NCBI GenBank assembly: GCA_964526635.1
Contig: CAZGLR010000096.1
Coordinates: 1-12,739, forward strand
From: CAZGLR01 sp964526635
Lineage (GTDB): Bacteria; Zixibacteria; MSB-5A5; GN15; JAAZOE01
Reading direction: 5' to 3'
Length of the DNA stretch: 12,739 bases
The position numbers and the translations under genes were made by a program. Position 1 is the stretch's first letter, and every line of letters starts with the position of its first letter. Positions 7,563 through 12,739 of this stretch are shown piece by piece. The notes beneath the pieces are model-generated. The model ran no database searches and was not told where the DNA came from. It worked only from the letters and a program-made list of their open reading frames with translations.

Positions 7563-8924
7563 TCATCTATTGTAAGATGACATCCCCGGAAACTTGCCGA
7601 TTTTTTCGACAACATATGTAATGACTATTCCAAATGCTATCGCCCATCCCAGTTGGGCCGGATAGAATAACCGTGAACCCTGGGCCGACCCGAGACCCAT
7701 AAACAGCATGAAGTAGCCATAGACAAGGACAATAAATCCGGCCACGAACCATTTGCGTCTGAAGAGGGTGATAATCAAGGCAAGAGTAACCATAGCCAGG
7801 TGTAACGCGTGAAGATAAACCGATCGATAGGCAGTCATGTATCGCGAAATGGGATTGAAATACCTCGGTATGTGTGTCCGGTAAAGATCATTCAGGGCAA
7901 GTGTATTGGCACCTGTATTGTGAATATACACGCCCATAAAGGCGCCGGGATGGGTAATGGCGTAATGGATGGTCTGTGAAGTATAAATCTTGAAAATCTC
8001 ACCGCGCGATACTTCATCCCTGTTGTGTTTTGCCTTGTAGTCATCGATCCATCGAGTTAAGATCTCATCGCCCGGCTTATCTTCGACTTTTGACGCCACC
8101 GCAATAACGACTTTACCGGCGCCATGGGCGCCGGCTCCGGAAACGGCCGGATAATCATAGACGATGCCATTGCGAATCACCCAGACAGATACAATCGCAA
8201 TGGCAATGGCCGGGGTGATCAGTGACAGAACGACTCCCCGCTTAAAAGAAATCCCGAAGAAAATCCCACGATTAATCCCGTGGGCAAAGAGGGAAAACAC
8301 TATCAACGCAAACGGCCAGAACTGGCCGACTCCGCGTGTGAGAATCGCACCGGCAAGGAATATCCCGGCCAGGATATAATCGCGACGCCGGAAATTCCGC
8401 AGTCCCCGCAGGAAAAAGAGAGTGGCCAGCAGAAAGAGAAAGAAAAACAAAGAATCGGATATTAATGAAGTGGACAGGGCAATCCCGGTAAATGACAGGG
8501 CCGCGACATAACCGGCGATCATGCTGATCGGATATGAGTCGGTGGCATACCGTGCGATTTTGTATACCAGCAGGCAGGAAACACTACCCAGGATTATTTG
8601 AATCAGAAGCGGTGGAAGAACCGAAGCGCCAAACAGTGCTATAAACCCTGCCAGGTACGCGCTGTAACCGGGGCCGAAAACCAGCGCGGCCAGATGATCA
8701 TTGATAGTCAGATGGGCCAGGTCTTTTCCCAGCGCCCAGTAATGCCCGGAATCCGGCATGAGATCGGGAATTGTGGCAGGAGTATGGTGCCCCAGAGTGA
8801 GCATGAAATACCCGAAACGCAAAAGAAGTGCGATAAAAAACAAGTATTGCAAATCAAGGCGGGTGGCGTAGGCCTGAGACCTGAAATACATCAGGCGCAG
8901 CCAGGTTTTAAGTCGTGTGAACAC
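7563..8924 (-). CDS. GT-C fold membrane glycosyltransferase (GT39/ArnT-like)
   Basis: This 453-aa polytopic membrane protein has the look of GT-C glycosyltransferases, which use polyprenyl-phosphate-linked sugars. After a first helix a loop carries MPDSGHYW (Asp58, His61, Tyr62), where this superfamily has its catalytic Asp. It is followed by GPGYSAYLAG, a helix with SDSLFFFLF, and ILTRGVGQFWP; all are family-like patterns. About nine to eleven helices are expected, with a soluble segment near residues 245-330. I chose GTG at 8922-8924 because AGGGG lies 11 bases upstream. The open frame runs back to 9152, but those 76 residues overlap the symporter gene and look like non-coding composition. 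It is the last gene of the operon, 32 bases after the symporter stop. The sugar and acceptor (lipid or protein) cannot be told. Confidence 0.8.
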   Translation of the reverse strand: MFTRLKTWLRLMYFRSQAYATRLDLQYLFFIALLLRFGYFMLTLGHHTPATIPDLMPDSGHYWALGKDLAHLTINDHLAALVFGPGYSAYLAGFIALFGASVLPPLLIQIILGSVSCLLVYKIARYATDSYPISMIAGYVAALSFTGIALSTSLISDSLFFFLFLLATLFFLRGLRNFRRRDYILAGIFLAGAILTRGVGQFWPFALIVFSLFAHGINRGIFFGISFKRGVVLSLITPAIAIAIVSVWVIRNGIVYDYPAVSGAGAHGAGKVVIAVASKVEDKPGDEILTRWIDDYKAKHNRDEVSRGEIFKIYTSQTIHYAITHPGAFMGVYIHNTGANTLALNDLYRTHIPRYFNPISRYMTAYRSVYLHALHLAMVTLALIITLFRRKWFVAGFIVLVYGYFMLFMGLGSAQGSRLFYPAQLGWAIAFGIVITYVVEKIGKFPGMSSYNR

Positions 8925-8956
8925 TGAAGCTGATTCCCCTCTGCATGAGTGGCTGT

Positions 8957-10405
8957 CTATTCGGCGGAAATCGCCGGCTTCGAGCGGGTCAGTAAACTGA
9001 CCACAACAACTGCTATTAAAGCGATGATAAACGCCGGGACGATTTCGAACAGGGTAGCGTTTAACGCCGGCGTCAGGCGCCATACGACAGTCACCAGCGT
9101 TCCGCACAACATCCCGGCCAGGATGCCCTCCTTGGTCGTTTTTTTCCACCACAACGTTAGCAGAATTGTCGGCCCGAATGATGCCCCCAGCCCCGACCAG
9201 GCAAAACCGACCATCTGGAAGACCAGTTTCTTGCTAAACAGCGCGATTAAAAACGCCACCAGACCGACCGCCAGCGTAATGACACGAGAGATAGTTACCA
9301 GCCGCTCCTGATGTATATCACGGCGAAGCAGTTTATGATAAATGTCTTCGGCCAGCGCCGACGTGGTTACCAGAAGCTGGCTGTCAGCAGTTGACATCAT
9401 TGCCGCCAGCGCCCCGGCAATAAGGATGCCCGCCAGCCATCCGGGCAGGAGATTGATCGCCATCAGCGGCATCACTTTTTCCTGATCAGCAACAGAGTCC
9501 GGATTGAGCAGCGCTGTCCCGAACAGGCCGATAAACATCGCACCCCAGAAGGCCAGGACCGCCCAGGTGATACCGATGACCGCACCGCGACGCAGATGAT
9601 CAGGATTTTTAATCGCCATAAAACGGGTCAACAGGTGCGGCATTCCCATATACCCCAATCCCCAGGCCAGCCCAGAGATAATCGCCAGAGTCGCAGTAAG
9701 GCCGGCTTGTCCGCCGAGAATATCAAGGTGGTCGGGATGAATCGCCTTGACGCTTTCAATAGCGGGTGTCCATCCGCCCAGTTCGATGACAGCGATAACC
9801 GGAAGGATCACAAGAGTCAGGATCATCAGGATAGCCTGCACGAAATCGGTCCAGGCCACCGCGCGAAAGCCGCCCATCAGGGTATAGAATACTATTATGC
9901 CGCCGCCGATGAGCATTGCCTGCAGGTCGGAAATGGGTAGAAACAGCGAGAAGAGTTTGCCGGCCGCCATCAGTTGCGCCGAAACATAAAACGTAAAGAA
10001 AAAGGTGATGACAATGCTCGCGAAAATCCGCAATACATGGCTTTGATCATTGTAACGCTGCTCGAAGAAATCGGGGAGCGTCAGGGCGCCGAAACCTTCG
10101 GTGGCCACCCGCAGACGGCGTGCGACAAACATCCAGGAAAACAAAATTCCCGAGGTGCAGCCGATTGCCACCCAGAGTTCAAGAAAGCCGGCGGCGTAGA
10201 GTACCCCCGGCAGGCCCAGAAGCAGCCAGGCTGATTCGCCGGAAGCGCGTTCGGAGAGTGTCACAACCCAGGTTCCGAGTTTCCTGCCGGCCAGCAAAAA
10301 GTCGCTCATTGTCTTATTGTAACGGTAAGAGAGAAACGCAATCAGTACCAGAAAGAACAGATATAGAATCAGACCAAAGAGTATGGGATTTTCGAAGGGA
10401 TTCAT
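8957..10405 (-). CDS. PutP-like sodium/solute symporter (SSS family)
   Basis: This is a 482-aa inner-membrane transporter of the SSS (APC-fold) family, closest in pattern to the sodium/proline symporter PutP (E. coli PutP is about 500 aa). Recognisable blocks are SERASGESAWLLLGLPG (51-67), RRLRVATE (96-103), the GLGYMGMPHLLTRFMA block (249-264) and AAMMSTADSQLLV (334-346). The Na+-site residues Ala335, Ser338 and Thr339 align with E. coli Ala337, Ser340 and Thr341. The position of PutP Asp55 is Gly56 here, followed by Glu57, so coupling or substrate may differ. Proline is only a guess. The ATG overlaps the stop of the 38-aa gene (ATGA). Its Shine-Dalgarno sequence is a nine-G run five bases upstream, so translation is probably coupled. 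Confidence 0.9.
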   Translation of the reverse strand: MNPFENPILFGLILYLFFLVLIAFLSYRYNKTMSDFLLAGRKLGTWVVTLSERASGESAWLLLGLPGVLYAAGFLELWVAIGCTSGILFSWMFVARRLRVATEGFGALTLPDFFEQRYNDQSHVLRIFASIVITFFFTFYVSAQLMAAGKLFSLFLPISDLQAMLIGGGIIVFYTLMGGFRAVAWTDFVQAILMILTLVILPVIAVIELGGWTPAIESVKAIHPDHLDILGGQAGLTATLAIISGLAWGLGYMGMPHLLTRFMAIKNPDHLRRGAVIGITWAVLAFWGAMFIGLFGTALLNPDSVADQEKVMPLMAINLLPGWLAGILIAGALAAMMSTADSQLLVTTSALAEDIYHKLLRRDIHQERLVTISRVITLAVGLVAFLIALFSKKLVFQMVGFAWSGLGASFGPTILLTLWWKKTTKEGILAGMLCGTLVTVVWRLTPALNATLFEIVPAFIIALIAVVVVSLLTRSKPAISAE

Positions 10406-10518
10406 GAACGCCCCCCCCCGTTGCTGCTCTTCCTGCTGGTGATGAAATAAAATATCACAGCAATAACAACCAACAAAACCGGGGGAACGAAAATCCAGAA
10501 ATACGCCCAGAAATCCAT
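10402..10518 (-). CDS. 38-aa single-pass membrane protein encoded just before the symporter
   Basis: This is a small protein beginning MDFWAYFWIFVPPV, with one hydrophobic helix (about residues 6-26), then a basic, Ser/Gly-rich tail (ITSRKSSNGGGRS). Its ATG has GGGAG (10526-10530) seven bases upstream, overlapping the end of the preceding gene, and the gap to that gene is four bases. Its TGA overlaps the symporter ATG. The placement, a good ribosome site and a clean membrane helix make it likely real. By analogy with small partner proteins of other transporters it may accompany the symporter (inference). The tail contains nine consecutive G bases (10411-10419). I recognise no named family. 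Confidence 0.72.
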   Translation of the reverse strand: MDFWAYFWIFVPPVLLVVIAVIFYFITSRKSSNGGGRS

Positions 10519-10522
10519 CGAA

Positions 10523-11662
10523 CTACTCCCTGCTTTCATCCGGCTGAGAGAGAAAGGGCGGGTTGGCATAGTCCTCAATCGACTCCAGCGGCTCTTCATC
10601 GGCAATAAAATAATCGTCTTTCATACGGCGAATAACAGCATACCCCCGTGCCATGCCGGAACCGAACACAGAGACCGCATAACCTGCGGCGAGTGCAAAG
10701 ACAAAAGCAAACGATACCGCCAGAATGATCGAACCCGCGGTAGTATCGCCGGCATAGCCCCAGCGGGAAATTTCGAAACCGAACGCGATGCCGGGAAACA
10801 CCGACGTCATGAAAGCGACAATACCGGAATCATATGGCAGCAGATGCAGCGCGGTATTGAACATGCGGTCAATGTCCTCTCCCCCGCCGACCACCAGGAC
10901 CAGATGAGTCAGCTGCATCGCCCGCCAGCAGGCATAGGCAAACACAAATGATGCCACTTTGGCAAGTAGTGTACTAATGCCAAGATAGGTGAAAAATCGC
11001 AATGGCGTACTGATCAGGACCGAAAAGAGTTGCAGAATCGCATCAAAGATCTCGCGTTTTTTTTGTGACGCAATGATAACCGGCAATAAGACAACCGAGA
11101 CGACAGCGACGAAAATTACGAACACGGCAAAGAAGAAACCGAAGAAAACCGGCACCAGATAAAAGATACTGATCAAAATCTCGCCGATTCCGGGTATGCG
11201 GCCGATGAGCCCGAAGAGAACACCAAGGATATACATAATGACAATAAAGACGATCAGTGATAGAAATCCGGCCAGCAATGCAGGGATACGGCGTATCGCA
11301 AAGCCTATAGCCTTTGATGCTGAAAAGAAAACATTACCCCGGATTTGTTCAAAGGTAATGATGGCAACGGCGGTGACAGCCAGCGCCACACACAACAATC
11401 CCGCGACAATTCCCGCGAAATAGAGTAATCGGGCGAAAGCAGAATCAAAGGTAAACATCTGTACGGGAAAGAAACCATAGGACTGCCACAGATATCCGAA
11501 ACTGCTGCCATCATAAATCAGCGCTCCCCAGGTGGCGGTCAGATAGACGGCATAGGCGGCCAGAAGAAACACGGTCGCGGCGAATATCTTCTTGAGCGAC
11601 AAGCCGTTGCCCGCCGCGCCCAGGACTGCTCGGACATCGTGGGGAAATGGTTCCTGTATCAT
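10523..11662 (-). CDS. Polytopic membrane protein of unknown function
   Basis: This 379-aa protein is highly hydrophobic, with about seven or eight membrane helices and a short acidic C-terminal tail (EEPLESIEDYANPP). I do not recognise a catalytic or transport motif. The helix pattern, with amphipathic stretches such as ASKAIGFAIRRIPALL before helices, recalls uncharacterised DUF4013/GPDPase-membrane-like proteins, but that is only a resemblance. The frame is open back to 11812. The start at ATG 11660-11662 (MIQEPFPHDV) is chosen because anything upstream overlaps the promoter and the divergent gene. There is no Shine-Dalgarno sequence, but TAAACT lies seven bases before the ATG, suggesting a leaderless transcript. 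It is the first gene of the four-gene operon and is followed after four bases by the 38-aa gene. Confidence 0.75.
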   Translation of the reverse strand: MIQEPFPHDVRAVLGAAGNGLSLKKIFAATVFLLAAYAVYLTATWGALIYDGSSFGYLWQSYGFFPVQMFTFDSAFARLLYFAGIVAGLLCVALAVTAVAIITFEQIRGNVFFSASKAIGFAIRRIPALLAGFLSLIVFIVIMYILGVLFGLIGRIPGIGEILISIFYLVPVFFGFFFAVFVIFVAVVSVVLLPVIIASQKKREIFDAILQLFSVLISTPLRFFTYLGISTLLAKVASFVFAYACWRAMQLTHLVLVVGGGEDIDRMFNTALHLLPYDSGIVAFMTSVFPGIAFGFEISRWGYAGDTTAGSIILAVSFAFVFALAAGYAVSVFGSGMARGYAVIRRMKDDYFIADEEPLESIEDYANPPFLSQPDESRE

Positions 11663-11669
11663 TGAACGT

Positions 11670-11698
11670 AGTTTAGGCGGCCCGGTGTGTGAAGTCAA
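11670..11698 (-). promoter_or_regulatory. Promoter of the four-gene membrane operon
   Basis: On the minus strand TTGACT (11693-11698, five of six) and TAAACT (11670-11675, four of six) are 17 bases apart. Transcription would start about seven bases further on, at or next to the ATG at 11662, so the mRNA would have almost no leader. Confidence 0.55.
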
Positions 11699-11736
11699 GT
11701 GAAAACACCCCCTTAAGTTTAAGCCGTCCATGCCGA

Positions 11737-11742
11737 TATAAA
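11737..11742 (+). promoter_or_regulatory. Possible -10 element of the HAMP-like gene
   Basis: TATAAA (five of six) lies 29 bases before the start codon at 11772. No good -35 is present; TTAAGT at 11713-11718 is 18 bases upstream but matches poorly. That hexamer falls in a small inverted repeat, CTTAA-GT-TTAAG (11712-11723), which could be an operator. Confidence 0.35.
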
Positions 11743-11771
11743 CAAATGCGTTTGACGTCCGGGAGATTTTT

Positions 11772-12416
11772 ATGAAAAAATGGATCGTACAACGGACGGC
11801 GCGGCTTTTCACACCCGCGCGATTGAAGACAGCGGCCTGGATATACGTCGCAATCAGTCTGGGACTGCTGATTACAGCCGCCGTTTTCAGACTTGGCGTT
11901 CACCCGCCGATGTCGCCGTCGCCACCGCATATCATCGGTACTATTAGCGCAATTCTTTCACCCGTTCTCTGGATTGTTCATCTTCTGGGAGCGGGTTTTG
12001 TTTTGTTGCTGCTTTTGCGCTGTACCGACTGTATGTCGCAGCAGGGACATCATATCGCCGGCGTCATCGACCGCATTGGCAAAGGTGACCTGGGGGCAAA
12101 GATTACATTGCATCGGGGCGCCGAATGGACTGAAGTTGCCGATTCGGTTCTGCGTGCCAACGATTCCCTCCGCGACCGTATCGGGCAACTGCAATCGCAG
12201 ACGCGCGAGTTGTCGGCGGCTGAGGAATTTTTAATCGATGCGATCGAACTCAGCGGCCCGGTCAGCCGGCCGACATTGAAGGCGCTGCGTAAGCTCAAAA
12301 TCGGGTTGAACCGCCTGCAATCGAGTGTGGATGATTTTGAGATCGGGGCGACCCCAATGCCATTTGGGACCGTCCGCGAAGAAGCCGTACCGGAACGACA
12401 GATGGAGTTCCATTAG
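11772..12416 (+). CDS. Two-helix membrane protein with a HAMP-like linker
   Basis: This 214-aa protein has a basic N terminus, a membrane helix at about 20-40, a short proline-rich external loop (HPPMSPSPPH), and a second helix at about 57-82. A HAMP-like segment follows (about 93-140), with the DRIGKGDLGAKI pattern of alternating glycines and acidic residues typical of HAMP entry. After that comes a predicted helical, coiled-coil-prone tail. No kinase, methyl-accepting, cyclase or other output domain follows, and the external loop is too short for a sensor domain. GGGAG (11761-11765) lies six bases before the ATG. It is divergent from the membrane operon with 109 bases between the start codons, so shared regulation is possible. 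It may pair with another protein through its coiled coil (inference). Function unknown. Confidence 0.7.
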   Translation: MKKWIVQRTARLFTPARLKTAAWIYVAISLGLLITAAVFRLGVHPPMSPSPPHIIGTISAILSPVLWIVHLLGAGFVLLLLLRCTDCMSQQGHHIAGVIDRIGKGDLGAKITLHRGAEWTEVADSVLRANDSLRDRIGQLQSQTRELSAAEEFLIDAIELSGPVSRPTLKALRKLKIGLNRLQSSVDDFEIGATPMPFGTVREEAVPERQMEFH

Positions 12417-12586
12417 CTTCGCAACGTGATTTGGGACAGAGCATTAAGGGGGCTCTTTCCACGACAACTGAATACAGGCCTGCCGAATCATTTATGACTG
12501 GCCGGAGTGAGACTGCGTGGTTACGGTTTCCGGAGGGCTGGTCTATGGGTCCCGGACAGGTTATTTTGCATCCATGGACAGACCTA
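12417..12586. other. Intergenic stretch without a convincing gene
   Basis: An open frame from TTG at 12431 to 12658 runs through the tRNA promoter, has no ribosome site and reads as random composition, so I leave it out. A weak hairpin AGAGC/GCTCT (12438-12456) followed by TTCC lies 22 bases after the preceding gene and may be an inefficient terminator. Confidence 0.4.
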
Positions 12587-12614
12587 TTGACAACGGCCGA
12601 TGGTCTCGTATATT
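12587..12614 (+). promoter_or_regulatory. Promoter of tRNA-Glu
   Basis: A perfect TTGACA (12587-12592) is followed after 16 bases by TATATT (12609-12614, five of six); TATTAT at 12611-12616 with 18-base spacing is an alternative. Transcription would begin near 12622, about 40 bases before the mature tRNA. Confidence 0.75.
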
Positions 12615-12662
12615 ATGCGGTCGCGGGCGGGCTGAACGCCTCGCCGATGCAAATTTGAATGC

Positions 12663-12737
12663 GGCGGTATCGTCTAGTGGTTAGGACGGGTGGTTCTCAG
12701 CCATCAAACCGGGGTTCGATTCCCCGTACCGCTGCCA
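12663..12737 (+). tRNA. tRNA-Glu (anticodon CTC)
   Basis: A complete cloverleaf folds. The acceptor GGCGGTA pairs with TACCGCT, with a G-T first pair. The D arm has GTC/GAC around TAGTGGTTAG. The anticodon stem GGTGG/CCATC has loop TTCTCAG, giving anticodon CTC at 12696-12698, which reads GAG. The T arm is CGGGG-TTCGATT-CCCCG. The discriminator base is G (12734) and CCA is encoded at 12735-12737. The window ends two bases later, so further tRNAs may follow. Confidence 0.96.
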
Positions 12738-12739
12738 TG

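Noticed and set aside
8925..9152. 76-residue N-terminal extension of the glycosyltransferase
   Set aside because: It overlaps the end of the symporter in another frame and is rich in Cys, Arg and His unlike a membrane protein; the GTG at 8924 has a ribosome site.
11663..11812. 50-residue N-terminal extension of the 379-aa membrane protein
   Set aside because: It would overlap the divergent HAMP-like gene start and contain its own promoter. The TTG preceded by AAGGGGG near 11697 is the only serious alternative, and that TTG is also part of the -35.
12431..12658. 75-aa open frame before tRNA-Glu
   Set aside because: It has a TTG start without a ribosome site, it contains the full tRNA promoter, and the composition is not protein-like.

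Overview
This window looks like ordinary chromosome from an uncultivated Gram-negative-type bacterium of roughly 50% GC. The gene content and the style of ValRS and polyprenyl synthase fit the FCB superphylum; candidate division Zixibacteria is my best guess, but this is inference and I could not search for it. No phage, transposase, CRISPR array or rRNA is visible. The genes are complete and mostly tightly packed.

Layout: (1) 81-512, plus strand: a single-domain bacteriohemerythrin with all seven iron ligands. (2) 559-4704, minus strand: a membrane-anchored von Willebrand A protein, a long-chain polyprenyl diphosphate synthase and MazG. They lie in transcription order mazG, polyprenyl synthase, vWA. 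The synthase has its own strong promoter, and the vWA gene has no Shine-Dalgarno sequence. (3) 4705-4849: a divergent regulatory region between mazG and valS, with two copies of a palindrome-containing module, one on each promoter. (4) 4850-7504, plus strand: valyl-tRNA synthetase, closed by a strong intrinsic terminator at 7527-7555. (5) 7563-11662, minus strand: an apparent four-gene membrane operon. In transcription order it holds an unknown 379-aa polytopic protein, a 38-aa single-helix protein, a PutP-like sodium/solute symporter and a GT-C type glycosyltransferase. (6) 11772-12416, plus strand: a small two-helix HAMP-like protein. (7) 12587-12737: a tRNA-Glu(CTC) gene with a good sigma-70-like promoter and an encoded CCA.

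Functionally the left half is housekeeping: translation (ValRS, tRNA-Glu), nucleotide-pool cleaning (MazG), and side chains for quinones or other lipids (polyprenyl synthase). The four-gene membrane operon is the least explained part. Its small protein overlaps the symporter start by ATGA. Its last codons are a run of nine G that also serves as the symporter's ribosome binding site. One extra G would fuse the small protein to the symporter in frame. I see no convincing undescribed defence or mobile system. The most interesting signals are this G-tract junction, the mirrored operators in front of mazG and valS, and signs of leaderless starts.
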